Shown: positions 10,638 to 19,858 of the stretch, piece after piece
How positions within the stretch are numbered: position 1 is the stretch's first letter
How the letters are laid out: each line of letters starts with the position of its first letter
Assembly: GCF_901827185.1 (NCBI RefSeq)
Contig: NZ_LR594671.1
Coordinates: 744,001 to 808,000, forward strand
From: Variovorax sp. PBL-E5
Lineage (GTDB): Bacteria; Pseudomonadota; Gammaproteobacteria; Burkholderiales; Burkholderiaceae_C
Direction: 5' to 3'
Length of the DNA: 64,000 nucleotides
Program-made: the position numbers and the translations under genes
The notes under the pieces: generated by a model
Told to the model about the DNA's origin: nothing
What the model saw: the letters and a program-made list of their open reading frames with translations, nothing else
Database searches by the model: none

Positions 10638-11714
10638 ATGCAAGCAGCGATCCGTACGCAAGAGCTCAATCCCGCGAAGCTCATGTCCCTGTTCCGAAAG
10701 CAGTTCGAGCTGTGCCGCGTCGAGCCCGGCCAGACGGTGGCCATCGTCAGCGACCTCGGCACCCGGCGCGAGTACATCGAGGCCGCCTTCGCCGCGGCCG
10801 AGGACATCGGCTTCGACATCTACGAGATGTGCGTCAACGCGATCCCCGGCTGGACCAGCGTCGGCGTCGCCACCATCGGCCAGTGCAAGGGCACGCTCGA
10901 AGCGTTGATGGCGGTCGACATGGTGCTGATCTTCCACGTGCCGCTGTTCTCCAAATGGCTGCGCGACATCCAGGCCAAGGGCGTGCGCGTGCAGATGATC
11001 ATCGACGCGCCCGACGACCTCTACCAGCTGCAGTCGCCGCCCGGCCTGAAGGAAGCCGTCAAGCATGCGCAGGCGCTCTACGAGAAGACGCGCGAGGCTC
11101 ACGTCACCAGCGCCGCCGGCACCGACCTGCGCTACCGCTGCGGCGAATACCCGGTCATGAGCCAGTACGGCATGGCCGACGAGCCCGGCCGCTTCGACCA
11201 CTGGGGCGTCGGCCTGCTGCACACCTTCCCGAACGAAGGCAGCGCGCAGGGCCGCGTCGTCATCGCGCCGGGCGACATCGTGATCCTGCCCTACTGCCGC
11301 TATGTGCAGGACGCCATCACGCTAGAGATCCGCGACGGCCACATCGTCAGCATCGAAGGCGGGCTCGACGCCGCGCTGATGCGCGAATGGCTCGGCGAAG
11401 GCAAGGTCAGCGAGGCCGACACCGACCCCTTCGCGCTGTCGCACCTGGGCTGGGGCCTCAATCCGCAATGCCGCTGGGATTCGCTGGCGCTGCATGGCGA
11501 TGCGCCCGAGCGCAGCCGAGCCGCGGCGCGCAGCTTCCCCGGCAACTTCCTGTTCTCCACCGGCCCCAACACGCAGGGCGGCGGCAAGCGCACCACGCGC
11601 GGCCACTACGACGTGCCGATGCGCGGCTGCACCATCTCGCTCGACGGCAACGTGGTGGTGAAGGACGGGCGCGTGGTCGACCCGAAGATGATCGTCAGGC
11701 GGGTGCCGCGCTGA
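10638..11714 (+). CDS. nicX: NicX-like 2,5-dihydroxypyridine 5,6-dioxygenase
   Basis: This protein of about 358 residues, with an M29-aminopeptidase-like fold, resembles NicX of Pseudomonas putida along its length. Shared blocks include QYGMADEPGRFDHW, a PNE-S-A-G stretch, HLGWGLNPQCRW, NFLFSTGPNT, GGGKRTT and the C-terminal GHYDVPMRGC, whose His and Asp belong to the region that binds the non-haem Fe(II). NicX opens 2,5-dihydroxypyridine to N-formylmaleamate in aerobic nicotinate and hydroxypyridine breakdown. Here the gene heads an operon with a molybdenum hydroxylase and hydrolases, as expected for such a route. A related dihydroxylated N-heterocycle is possible, since the resemblance was judged from memory of NicX and not by alignment. 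The ATG at 10638 has AGGA seven bases upstream. Confidence 0.8.
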   Translation: MQAAIRTQELNPAKLMSLFRKQFELCRVEPGQTVAIVSDLGTRREYIEAAFAAAEDIGFDIYEMCVNAIPGWTSVGVATIGQCKGTLEALMAVDMVLIFHVPLFSKWLRDIQAKGVRVQMIIDAPDDLYQLQSPPGLKEAVKHAQALYEKTREAHVTSAAGTDLRYRCGEYPVMSQYGMADEPGRFDHWGVGLLHTFPNEGSAQGRVVIAPGDIVILPYCRYVQDAITLEIRDGHIVSIEGGLDAALMREWLGEGKVSEADTDPFALSHLGWGLNPQCRWDSLALHGDAPERSRAAARSFPGNFLFSTGPNTQGGGKRTTRGHYDVPMRGCTISLDGNVVVKDGRVVDPKMIVRRVPR

Positions 11715-11745
11715 TGCACCGCATCACCACCGAGGAGCCCACCCC

Positions 11746-12228
11746 ATGCTGATCGAAGGCCAGTTCCCGATCGCCGCACCGCCCGAGGCGCTGCTGGTCC
11801 ACCTGTTCGATGCACGCCTCATGGCCTCGTGCCTGCCCGGCTGCGAGAAGCTCGAGGCGCTGGACGACGAGCGCTACCGCGCGGTGGTCGTCATCGCGAT
11901 GGCCGGCATCAAGGCGCGCTTCGAGCTGCTGGTACAGATCACGAAGCGCGACGAGCGCAACGTCTGGGCCGTCACGCGCGGCGACGAGGGCGGCCATGCG
12001 AGCAGCCTGCAGGCCGACAGCCAGGTCAGCCTGGAGCCGGTGGGCGCGGGCACGCAGGTGCGCTATCGCTCCGAGGTCTCGGTGACCGGCCGCCTGGGCC
12101 GCTTCGCGCTCGGCATGATGAAGAAGAAGGCGCAGAACATGGGCGACGAGTTCGCGGCCAACCTGCAGCGCAAGCTCGAAGAACTCGGTGCGGCCGCCGC
12201 GCGCACCGCGCCCGCCGAAAGCCGCTGA
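11746..12228 (+). CDS. CoxG-like SRPBCC protein
   Basis: This 160-residue protein has the CoxG pattern: IEGQFPIAAPPEAL, a short LFDARLMASCLPGCEKLE segment and a strand-rich middle. The C-terminal helix is preceded by GRLGRFALGMMKKKAQ. CoxG proteins have a START/SRPBCC lipid-binding-like fold and accompany molybdenum hydroxylase operons. In CO-oxidising bacteria CoxG helps attach or mature the enzyme at the membrane. Here it directly precedes the three hydroxylase subunit genes, so a similar anchoring or maturation role is likely. It is cytoplasmic by sequence, with no signal peptide. Confidence 0.82.
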   Translation: MLIEGQFPIAAPPEALLVHLFDARLMASCLPGCEKLEALDDERYRAVVVIAMAGIKARFELLVQITKRDERNVWAVTRGDEGGHASSLQADSQVSLEPVGAGTQVRYRSEVSVTGRLGRFALGMMKKKAQNMGDEFAANLQRKLEELGAAAARTAPAESR

Positions 12229-12230
12229 CC

Positions 12231-13082
12231 ATGAGCAGCCTGCGGGGCCTGTACCGCCCGAAGACCGTCGAGGAAGCTGCGGCCCTGCTGGCGCAGGACG
12301 ACGAGGCCAGGCTGCTGGCCGGCGGCGCGACGCTGGTCGCCATGCTCAATGCGCGCGTGATCGAGCCCGCTGCGTTGATCAGCCTGGCCGACATCGACGA
12401 GATCAAGGGCATCTCGCTGCTGGACGACGGCCGCGTGCGCATCGGCGCCTTCACGCGCCATCGCGACACGGCCGGCTGCGCGCTGGCGCTCGGCAACGCC
12501 GCGGTGGTGCGCCATGCGGCCTCGCAGATCGCCAATGCGACGGTGCGCAACATGGGCACCATCGGCGGCTCGATCTCGTTCGCCGATCCGGGCCTGGACT
12601 ATCCGCCGGCGCTGGTGGCTGCGGGTGCGCAGATCGAGATCGCGTCCACCGCCGGCCGCCGCACGCTGCCGGCTTGCGAGTTCTTCGTCGACTGGTACCT
12701 GACGGCGCTGGAGCCCGGCGAACTGGTCACGGCCGTGCTGTTGCCGCGGCCCGACCGTGGCACCGGCGTCTACATCAAGCATGCGCGCGTCGCGGGCGAC
12801 TACGCGACCGCGTCGGTGGCGGCCTGTCTGCTGGAAGACGGGCGCATGCGCGTCGCCGTCGGCGCCTGTGGCCCGACGCCGCTGGCCGGCGCGGACGCCG
12901 ACGAGATCCTGTCCGCCGATCGCGGCGACGCCGCCATCGCGCGCGCCGGCGAGCTGCTGGTCGCACGGGCCGACCCGCTCGACGATGTGCGCGGCAGCGC
13001 CGACTACCGGCGCCGCTTGATTCCCCGCCTGCTGCTGCGCGCGGTGCGCAGCGTCGAAGCCCTTTCCCGGAGTGCCGCATGA
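12231..13082 (+). CDS. Molybdenum hydroxylase, FAD-binding subunit (CoxM type)
   Basis: This medium subunit of a xanthine-oxidase-family hydroxylase carries FAD, which passes electrons from the iron-sulfur clusters to the acceptor. The 283-residue length is normal. The FAD-binding loops are visible as LLAGGATLVAMLN near residue 30 and NMGTIGGSISFADPG near 105-120. There is no extra Fe-S domain of the 4-hydroxybenzoyl-CoA reductase type. It starts two bases after the coxG-like stop, and its own stop overlaps the small-subunit ATG as ATGA. Confidence 0.9.
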   Translation: MSSLRGLYRPKTVEEAAALLAQDDEARLLAGGATLVAMLNARVIEPAALISLADIDEIKGISLLDDGRVRIGAFTRHRDTAGCALALGNAAVVRHAASQIANATVRNMGTIGGSISFADPGLDYPPALVAAGAQIEIASTAGRRTLPACEFFVDWYLTALEPGELVTAVLLPRPDRGTGVYIKHARVAGDYATASVAACLLEDGRMRVAVGACGPTPLAGADADEILSADRGDAAIARAGELLVARADPLDDVRGSADYRRRLIPRLLLRAVRSVEALSRSAA

Positions 13083-13588
13083 ACCCCGATGCCATCGCGC
13101 CCTCGCAGGCCATGGTCAGCCTGAACGTCAACGGCGAGCGCGTGCAGGTCGGTGCCGCCCTGCACGACACGCTGCTCACCGTACTGCGAGACCGCTTGCA
13201 ACTCACTGCCGCCAAGCGCGGCTGCAACCAGGGCGTCTGCGGTGCCTGCACCATCCGCGTCGACGGCGTGCCGATGCGCGGCTGCCTGAGCCTGGCGCAC
13301 AACTGCGAGAGCGCCGAGATCGCGACGCTCGAAGGCCTGCAGGACAGCCCGCGCATGCGCGCGTTGCAGACGGCCTTCGCCGAATGCGGCGCTTTCCAGT
13401 GCGGCTTCTGCACGCCCGGCATGCTGGTCAGTGCGCAGGCGCTGCTGGAGCGCAATGCGCAGCCCGACGAACAGGCCGTGCGTTCAGCGCTGTCGGGCAA
13501 CCTGTGCCGCTGTACCGGCTACGTCAAGATCGTCCAGGCGGTGCAGGGCGCGGCCCGCGCGCTGGCGCATGAAGGAGCCGCGCAATGA
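13079..13588 (+). CDS. Molybdenum hydroxylase, [2Fe-2S] subunit (CoxS type)
   Basis: This 169-residue small subunit carries two [2Fe-2S] clusters. The plant-ferredoxin-type cluster is held by Cys49, Cys54, Cys57 and Cys69 (CNQGVCGAC then GC). The second, in the four-helix domain, is held by Cys108, Cys111, Cys143 and Cys145 (CGFC and CRC in NLCRCTGY). All eight ligands are present. It relays electrons from the molybdenum centre of the large subunit to the FAD subunit. It overlaps both neighbours by four bases, so the M-S-L subunits are made together. Confidence 0.94.
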   Translation: MNPDAIAPSQAMVSLNVNGERVQVGAALHDTLLTVLRDRLQLTAAKRGCNQGVCGACTIRVDGVPMRGCLSLAHNCESAEIATLEGLQDSPRMRALQTAFAECGAFQCGFCTPGMLVSAQALLERNAQPDEQAVRSALSGNLCRCTGYVKIVQAVQGAARALAHEGAAQ

Positions 13589-15945
13589 ACGCCGTCGCGA
13601 TCGAGCCCGTCGAGGAAAGCCGAGGTGCGGTCGGCCAGGCCGTGCCGCAGCTCGAAGGCCACGAGAAGCTCAGCGGCAGCGCGCAGTACATCGCCGACCT
13701 CTACCGGCCCGGCATGCTGTTCGGCGCCATCCTGCAAAGCCATCTGCCGCATGCGCGCATCCTCGGCTACGACCTGAGCGCGGCCAAGGCGCTGCCGGGA
13801 GTGCGCGCCATCGTCACCGGCGACGACCTCGACGACGGGCACCGCATGGGCGCCTTCATCAAGGACGAGCCCGCCTTCGCCAAGGGCAAGGTGCGCTATG
13901 TCGGCGAGATCGTCGCCGCCGTGGCCGCCGACACCGAAGCCATCGCGCGGCAGGCGGTGCGTCTGATCCGTGTCGACTACGAGGAGTTGCCCGCGGTGCT
14001 CGATCCCGAGCAGGCCTTCGCGCCGGGCACGGCGACCGTGCATGACGATGCCGCGTCCTATGTCAAGGTCTTCGATGCCGGCACCGAAGGCAACCTCTGT
14101 TCGCGCACGTCCCTGGGTTGCGGCGACATCGACGCCGCCTGGGCGCAGTGCGACCTGATCGTCGAAGGCACCTGGCGCACGCAGGCCCAGGCCCACCTGT
14201 CGCTCGAACCCTGCGGCGCGCTGGCGGAGGTCGATGCAGCCGGCCGCGTCACGCTGTGGTCGGCCAACCAGTCGGTGTTCCGCGTTCAGGCCAGCGTCTG
14301 CGAATCGCTGGGCCTGCCGATGACGCGGCTGCGCTGCCTCACGCCGCGCATCGGCGCCGGCTTCGGCAACAAGATGGAGGCGCACGTGCAGCCGGCCGTG
14401 GTGCTGCTGGCGCTGAAGGCGCGCAAGCCCGTCAAGCTGATCCTCAGCCGCGAGGAAGATTTCGAATCGGTGCGTGCGCGCCATCCCGCGATCGTGCGCA
14501 TGAAGACCGGCGTCAAGCGCGACGGCATGCTGGTCGCGCGCGAGACCGAACTGCTGCTCGACGGAGGCGCCTACGGCGACGACAGCCCGGGCGTGCTCGG
14601 CTACGCGCTGCTGATGAACTGCGGGCCTTATCGCATCCCCAACGTCCATGCGCATGGCCGTGTGGCCTACACCAACAAGCTGCGCTTCGGCGCCTTCCGC
14701 GGCTTCGGCGTGCCGCAGGTCACCTTCGCCTCGGAGACGCAGCTCGACGAGATCGCGCACAAGCTCGGCATGGACCCGATGGCGCTGCGCCGCAAGAACG
14801 CGCTGGCCGGCGACGACCCGTGGTTCGGCGGCCAGCCGATCCTGTCCAACGGTCTCGCGCAATGTGTCGACATCGTCGAGAAGGCATCGCGCTGGCAGGC
14901 GGCCGATCGCTCGGCGCCAGCCGCACCCGGCTTCAAGCGCGGCTTCGGCATGGCGCTGTCGGCGCACATCAGCGGCCTGCTCGCATCGGGCGCGATCGTG
15001 CGCGTGCTGGAGGATGGCACGGTGCTGCTCAACACCGGCGCGGTCGACATCGGCCAGGGCTCGAACACGGTGCTGACGCAGATGTGCGCCGAAGCGCTCA
15101 AGCTGCCGGTCGAGCGCGTCGCCATCGCGAGTCCCGACACCGACGGCTCGCCTTACAACTGGGGCACCACCGCGAGCCGCGTCACCTACGTCACGGGCCG
15201 CTCGGTGGTCGGCGCCGCGGCCGAGGTGGAAGACAAGCTCAAGCAGCAGGCCAGCCAGATGCTCGAATGCGCACCGGAAGATCTCGAACTGCTGCCGGGC
15301 GGCCGCGTCGCGATCAAGGGCGTGTCGCAGCGCGCCGTCAGCTTCGCCGAGATCTCCGGCCGCGCGCACTGGGCCGCGGGCGGGCCGATCATCGGCACCC
15401 ACAGCTGGGTCTTCGACCAGAAGACCATCGACCCCAAGCGCGCGATCGCCAACGGCTTGCCCTTCTCGCAGATCGGCATCTACAGCTTCAATGCGCTGGT
15501 GGTCGAGGTCGAGGTCGACGAGCTCACCGGCAAGGTGCGCGTGTGCAACGCCTGGTCGGCCTGCGACATCGGCCGCACCATCAATCCCGTCATGGCCACA
15601 GGGCAGGTCGAGGGCGCTTTCGTGCAGGGCATGGGCTTCGCGCTGACCGAGGAGATGGTGTGGGACGGCGCGCGCCTGGCCAACCCGAGCCTGATGGACT
15701 ACAAGATCCCGACCTTCGCCGAGCTGCCCGACAGCGTCAACGCGTACCTCGTGGAGTCGAACGAGCCGAGCGGTCCCTTCGGCGCCAAGAGCGTCGGCGA
15801 GCTCGGTATCAACGGCGTGGCGGCGGCCGTCGCCAACGCGATCGCCGATGCCACCGGCGTGCGCCTGAACCGGCTGCCGCTGACGGCCGAGCGCGTGCTC
15901 GATGCGCTGCTGGCACGCGACGAGGCAGGGAGCGCCGCCGCATGA
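13585..15945 (+). CDS. Molybdenum hydroxylase, large catalytic subunit (CoxL type)
   Basis: This 786-residue protein binds the molybdopterin cytosine dinucleotide cofactor and hydroxylates the substrate with oxygen from water. The family blocks are present: VGEIVAAVAADT, GAGFGNKM, GAFRGFG at about 369-375 and GAKSVGEL at about 733-740, where Glu739 is the likely catalytic base. The AYRCSFR loop of form I CO dehydrogenase is absent, replaced by GAFRGFGVPQ, so CO is not the substrate. With a NicX-like enzyme in the operon, ring hydroxylation of a pyridine derivative (for example 3-hydroxypyridine to 2,5-dihydroxypyridine) is the simplest idea. It is inferred from context. Confidence 0.9.
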   Translation: MNAVAIEPVEESRGAVGQAVPQLEGHEKLSGSAQYIADLYRPGMLFGAILQSHLPHARILGYDLSAAKALPGVRAIVTGDDLDDGHRMGAFIKDEPAFAKGKVRYVGEIVAAVAADTEAIARQAVRLIRVDYEELPAVLDPEQAFAPGTATVHDDAASYVKVFDAGTEGNLCSRTSLGCGDIDAAWAQCDLIVEGTWRTQAQAHLSLEPCGALAEVDAAGRVTLWSANQSVFRVQASVCESLGLPMTRLRCLTPRIGAGFGNKMEAHVQPAVVLLALKARKPVKLILSREEDFESVRARHPAIVRMKTGVKRDGMLVARETELLLDGGAYGDDSPGVLGYALLMNCGPYRIPNVHAHGRVAYTNKLRFGAFRGFGVPQVTFASETQLDEIAHKLGMDPMALRRKNALAGDDPWFGGQPILSNGLAQCVDIVEKASRWQAADRSAPAAPGFKRGFGMALSAHISGLLASGAIVRVLEDGTVLLNTGAVDIGQGSNTVLTQMCAEALKLPVERVAIASPDTDGSPYNWGTTASRVTYVTGRSVVGAAAEVEDKLKQQASQMLECAPEDLELLPGGRVAIKGVSQRAVSFAEISGRAHWAAGGPIIGTHSWVFDQKTIDPKRAIANGLPFSQIGIYSFNALVVEVEVDELTGKVRVCNAWSACDIGRTINPVMATGQVEGAFVQGMGFALTEEMVWDGARLANPSLMDYKIPTFAELPDSVNAYLVESNEPSGPFGAKSVGELGINGVAAAVANAIADATGVRLNRLPLTAERVLDALLARDEAGSAAA

Positions 15946-16808
15946 AGCTCGATCACTATCCGCCGCAGGAGCCGCTGTCGCCGCTGGGCGCGGCATACCA
16001 GGCCCGCATCCTCGCGCTCGGCGAGGGCATCGAGGGCGAGGCGCATGCCTACGGCGCGGACCCGTACCAGACGCTCACCGTGTTCCGGCCCGAAGCGCCG
16101 AGCGGCGATGTGCTGCTGTTCTTCCACGGCGGCGGCTGGACCAGCGGCTACAAGGAGTGGATGTACTTCATGGCGCCCGCGCTGCTGGCGCAGGGCGTGA
16201 CTTTCGTGAGCGCGGGTTACCGGCTGGCGCCGGGCCATGTGTTCCCGGCCGGCTTCGAGGACGGGGCCGATGCGGTCGCGTGGGTGTGGCGGCATGTCGC
16301 AGGGCAGGGCGATGGCGCGCACCGTCTCTTCGTCGGCGGGCATTCGGCCGGTGGCCACTATGCGGCATTGCTCGCGGTCACGACGGGCTGGCGCGCGGCG
16401 CACGGGTTGCCGCCCGATGTGCTGAGCGGTTGCCTGCCGGTGTCGGGCGTCTACCGCCTCGGCGCCGACAGCGGCATCAACAGCCGGCCGCGCTTCCTCG
16501 GCACGCAGGCGCCCGAGCGCGCCGATGCGGCCGCGTCGCCGATCGCACGCGTCGAGGCGGCCGCCTGTCCGCCTTTCCTGATCACGCACGGCAGCCGCGA
16601 CTTCCCGCACCTCATCGTGCAGGCACAGCAGATGGCCGCAGCCCTCGAGGCCGCTGGCGTTGCCGTGCAAACCCACATCCTCGAAGGTGCAGACCACTTC
16701 GAGGCCAGCGTGGCCTGTGGCGAACGTCCCGCGGGATGGCCGGCACTCGCAGCAGCGTGGATGCGGCAGCGCGCCGCATCACCCCATCCCGTCGACAGGA
16801 GAACCTGA
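15942..16808 (+). CDS. Alpha/beta hydrolase, HGGG (hormone-sensitive lipase-like) type
   Basis: This 288-residue cytoplasmic hydrolase shows the oxyanion motif FHGGGW, the nucleophile elbow GGHSAGG and a C-terminal EGADHFE with the probable catalytic His. This layout is shared by small esterases and by kynurenine-formamidase-like enzymes, so N-formyl amide hydrolysis is possible. That would suit deformylation of the N-formylmaleamate that a NicX-type enzyme makes. It overlaps the large hydroxylase subunit stop (ATGA), and the next gene starts immediately after its TGA. A second hydrolase at the end of the operon is a rival for the same step. Confidence 0.82.
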   Translation: MKLDHYPPQEPLSPLGAAYQARILALGEGIEGEAHAYGADPYQTLTVFRPEAPSGDVLLFFHGGGWTSGYKEWMYFMAPALLAQGVTFVSAGYRLAPGHVFPAGFEDGADAVAWVWRHVAGQGDGAHRLFVGGHSAGGHYAALLAVTTGWRAAHGLPPDVLSGCLPVSGVYRLGADSGINSRPRFLGTQAPERADAAASPIARVEAAACPPFLITHGSRDFPHLIVQAQQMAAALEAAGVAVQTHILEGADHFEASVACGERPAGWPALAAAWMRQRAASPHPVDRRT

Positions 16809-18008
16809 ATGCAAAGTCCGACCCTGAACCGCAGATCGATCGTCGGCGGCATCGCCGCACTGGCCGCGGCCTTGTCCGCGCGAGGCGCCTTCGCGCAGGC
16901 CGACAAGCCCGTGCGCATCGGCTTCTCGATGGCCCGCACCGGCATGCTGGCCAACGCGACGCCATCGCAGTCCAACACCTACGAGCTCTGGAAGGAGCAG
17001 GTGAACGCGCGCGGCGGCATGGACGTCGGCGGCCAGAAGCGCAAGGTCGAGTTCGTCACCTACGACGACCAGTCCAAGCCCGAGCAGGCGGTGCGCATCT
17101 ACGAGAAGCTGATCACCGACGACAAGGTCGACCTGCTGCTCGCGCCCTGGGGCACGCCGTTCCAGATCGCCATCGCGCCGGTGCTGGAGAAGTTCAAGTT
17201 CCCGATGGTCGGCAACACCGCCGCGTCGGTCGCGCTGCGGCAGGTCAAGCCGGGCTACATCTGGTTCCCGACCTCGGCCATTCCGGACCGCATCGGCGTC
17301 GAGCTCACCGCGATGCTGAAGGCGCAGAACGTCAAGTCGGCGGTGGTGCTGTCCAACGTGCTGCCTTTCACCAAGGAGATCAAGAACTATCTCGAGCCCG
17401 AGCTCAAGAAGGCCGGCATCGAGATCAAGCTCTCCACCGAGTACCCACCGGACATCAAGGACATGACCTCGATCCTCACGCAGGTCAAGCAGGCCAATCC
17501 GGATGCCGTGCTCGCGCTCGCCTACCCGAGCGATTCGGTGCTCTATGCCAAGCAGGCCAAGGAACTCGGCATTGCGAGTCCGTTCCAGTTCATCGCCATC
17601 GGACCGAGCGATGCCTTCTTCGCCAAGGCGGTCGGTGCCGCGTCGGCCGAAGGCGTGGTCACCATCGCGCACTGGACGCCGCGCGCCGAATGGAAGGGCT
17701 CGCAGGCCTTCTACGACGCCTACGTCAAGAAGTTCGGCGAGGATCCGGACTACCTCAACTCGGCGCTGGCCTGGATGTCGCTCGAGATCCTCGAGACCGC
17801 GGTCGCCAAGGCCGGCCTCGACAAGAACAAGATCCGCCAGATCGTCAGCACCGAGACCTTCGACACCATCAACGGCAAGGTGCGCTTCGACGGCGTGCAG
17901 AACGCGATCACGCCGACCGCCTTCGTGCAGACGCAGAAGGGCAAGCTGCAGCTCGTGTGGCCGAAGTCGATCGCGACCGGCCAGTACGAGCCCAAGAAGT
18001 CCTGGTGA
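16809..18008 (+). CDS. Branched-chain-type ABC importer, periplasmic binding protein
   Basis: This 399-residue type I periplasmic binding protein of the LivJ/LivK superfamily has a cleavable export signal with adjacent arginines (NRRSIVGGIAAL...AFAQA), possibly a Tat signal. After about residue 32 the mature part runs RIGFSMARTGMLAN and then the two-lobed domain. It starts directly after the preceding stop, with AGGAGA eight bases upstream. Genes for two permeases and two ATPases follow at once, so this is the specificity component of a complete importer. In the nicX operon its ligand is probably the pathway substrate rather than leucine; that is inference from context. Confidence 0.92.
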   Translation: MQSPTLNRRSIVGGIAALAAALSARGAFAQADKPVRIGFSMARTGMLANATPSQSNTYELWKEQVNARGGMDVGGQKRKVEFVTYDDQSKPEQAVRIYEKLITDDKVDLLLAPWGTPFQIAIAPVLEKFKFPMVGNTAASVALRQVKPGYIWFPTSAIPDRIGVELTAMLKAQNVKSAVVLSNVLPFTKEIKNYLEPELKKAGIEIKLSTEYPPDIKDMTSILTQVKQANPDAVLALAYPSDSVLYAKQAKELGIASPFQFIAIGPSDAFFAKAVGAASAEGVVTIAHWTPRAEWKGSQAFYDAYVKKFGEDPDYLNSALAWMSLEILETAVAKAGLDKNKIRQIVSTETFDTINGKVRFDGVQNAITPTAFVQTQKGKLQLVWPKSIATGQYEPKKSW

Positions 18009-18009
18009 G

Positions 18010-18912
18010 ATGCCCGTTCTCGACGTCCTGCTGTCGGGGCAGCTGCTGTTCGCCGCGCTGGTGACGGGTTCGCTCTATGCGCTGGTGGCGCTCGGGCTGA
18101 ACCTGGTCTACGGCACGATGCGCATGCTCAATGTCGCGCACGGCGACCTCGTGATGCTGGGCGCCTATGGCGGCTACTGGGCCTTCAGCATCGCCGGCGT
18201 CTCGCCGCTGCTGGCCGCGCCGGTGGTGGCGGGGCTCGGCGGGCTGCTCGGCTACCTGCTGTACCGCGGGCTGTTCCGCCGGCTGCTGGCGCGCAGCGCG
18301 ACCGATGCGGGGCGCATGGAAGGCAACTCGCTGCTGCTCTTCTTCGGCCTGTCGATCATCCTGCAGAACGCCGCGGCCATGCTCTTCACGCCCAACAACC
18401 GGGCCTACCAGTACCTCGACGAAGTCTGGCATGTCGGCAATGTCTCGATGACGGGCAACCGCATCGCCGCGCTCGCGGTGGCGGGCAGCACCTGCATCGC
18501 GATCGCGGTGTTCCTCGGCCGCAGCATGGCCGGCCTGGCGATGCGTTCGGTGATCGAGCGGCGCGAGGCGGCCTTCATCGTCGGCGTCGACGTCGACCGT
18601 GTGCAGTGGACCAGCTTCGCGCTCGGCTTCGCGAGCGCGGCGCTGGCCGGCGTGCTGATGTCGATGCTCGAACAGTTCTCGCCCTTCTCGGGCTTTCCCT
18701 TCACCATCGCCGGCTTCATAGTGATCATCCTCGGCGGCCTCGGCAACGTGATGGCCGGGCTGGTGGCGGCGCTGGTGCTCGGCGCGATCGAGACCTACGG
18801 CGTCGCGCTCACCTCGGCCAATCTGCGTTCGGTGCTGCTGTACGGCTGCTTCGTCGGTGCGTTGCTCCTGTTCCCCAACGGCCTCTTGGCCAAACGCTCG
18901 GCCCGAAGCTGA
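18010..18912 (+). CDS. Branched-chain-type ABC importer, permease (LivH family)
   Basis: This 300-residue inner-membrane permease has about eight hydrophobic segments. It shows the LivH signatures GSLYALVALGLNLVYG near the N-terminus, the loop N-V-A-H-G-D preceding helix 3, and GFIVIILGGLGNVMAG toward the C-terminus. It starts one base after the binding-protein stop and ends one base before the second permease gene. It forms the channel with the LivM-type partner. Confidence 0.93.
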   Translation: MPVLDVLLSGQLLFAALVTGSLYALVALGLNLVYGTMRMLNVAHGDLVMLGAYGGYWAFSIAGVSPLLAAPVVAGLGGLLGYLLYRGLFRRLLARSATDAGRMEGNSLLLFFGLSIILQNAAAMLFTPNNRAYQYLDEVWHVGNVSMTGNRIAALAVAGSTCIAIAVFLGRSMAGLAMRSVIERREAAFIVGVDVDRVQWTSFALGFASAALAGVLMSMLEQFSPFSGFPFTIAGFIVIILGGLGNVMAGLVAALVLGAIETYGVALTSANLRSVLLYGCFVGALLLFPNGLLAKRSARS

Positions 18913-18913
18913 C

Positions 18914-19858
18914 ATGAATTCTCTTGGGCGCGAACGCTCCTGGCTGGTCCTTCTTGCCGCCGGCATCGTCGCGATGTCGGTGCTGCCCTTCGTCGCCAAC
19001 GACTACATCGTCGGCACCGGCCTCACGCTCTTGATGTGGCTCGCGCTCACGCAGAGCTGGTGCGTGCTGTCGAAGATGACCGGCTACGTCTCGCTCGGCC
19101 ACGTGGTGTTCTACGGCCTCGGCGCCTACCTGGTGGTGGTGACCTGGCAGCAGGTGCCGCTGTGGCTGGCGATCCCCGCGGCCGGGCTGCTCGCGGCCGC
19201 CTTCGCGGCGCTGGTCGGGCTGCCGGTGCTGCGTGTGCGCGGACCCTACTTCGTGATCCTGACCTTCGGGCTGGCCGAGCTGGTCAAGTTCAGCATCATG
19301 GCGATCGAGTCGGCCAGCGGCACTGCGAGCCGGATCCTGTTCGGCACGCCCGATCTCGTGATCGTCTACTTCGCGATGTTCGCGCTGGCACTGCTCGCGA
19401 CCGGCCTCCTGACCTGGGTCAGCCGCTCGCGCTTCGGCCACGGCCTGCGCTCGCTGCGCGAGAATGAGGAGGCCGCCGAGACGCTCGGCGTGCCGGTGGT
19501 GCGCTTCAAGCTGATCGCCTTCGTGCTCTCGGCCGCGATCCCGGGCATGGTCGGCGCGGTGATGGCGCTGCGCTCGACCTACTTCGTGGTCGACGGCGTG
19601 TTCGATCCGATGATCTCGATCACCGTCATCGCGATGGCGATCCTCGGCGGCGGCGACAACGCAAAGGGGCCGCTGCTCGGCGCCGTGTTCCTGTTCCTGG
19701 TGCAGGAGCTGCTGTGGGCCAACGCGCCGCTGCTCTACATGATCATCCTCGGCGCGATCCTCATCACCTTCGTGCTGCTGCTGCCCAACGGGCTGGTGGG
19801 GCTGGCCGATGCGTGGGCGCGCAGGCGCGATGCCGCCGCGGAAGGAGCCGAATCGTGA
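18914..19858 (+). CDS. Branched-chain-type ABC importer, permease (LivM family)
   Basis: This second permease has 314 residues. LivM features visible are SLGHVVFYGLGAYL, RGPYFVILTFGLAELVKF and the ATPase-docking segment GLRSLRENEEAAETLGV, with a closing LLLPNGLVGL. It ends in a four-base overlap with the GTG of the ATPase gene. Unlike the importer at 26-29 kb, its ATPase is a separate polypeptide. Confidence 0.93.
   Translation: MNSLGRERSWLVLLAAGIVAMSVLPFVANDYIVGTGLTLLMWLALTQSWCVLSKMTGYVSLGHVVFYGLGAYLVVVTWQQVPLWLAIPAAGLLAAAFAALVGLPVLRVRGPYFVILTFGLAELVKFSIMAIESASGTASRILFGTPDLVIVYFAMFALALLATGLLTWVSRSRFGHGLRSLRENEEAAETLGVPVVRFKLIAFVLSAAIPGMVGAVMALRSTYFVVDGVFDPMISITVIAMAILGGGDNAKGPLLGAVFLFLVQELLWANAPLLYMIILGAILITFVLLLPNGLVGLADAWARRRDAAAEGAES

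Noticed and set aside
11746..15945. CO dehydrogenase (coxGMSL) reading of the molybdenum hydroxylase genes
   Set aside because: The large subunit lacks AYRCSFR, there are no coxDEF maturation genes here, and the operon context is N-heterocycle degradation.
13519..15996. Minus-strand open frame of 825 codons opposite the large hydroxylase subunit
   Set aside because: Antisense shadow; composition is His/Arg/Gly-rich without motifs, and the plus-strand gene carries all molybdenum hydroxylase blocks.
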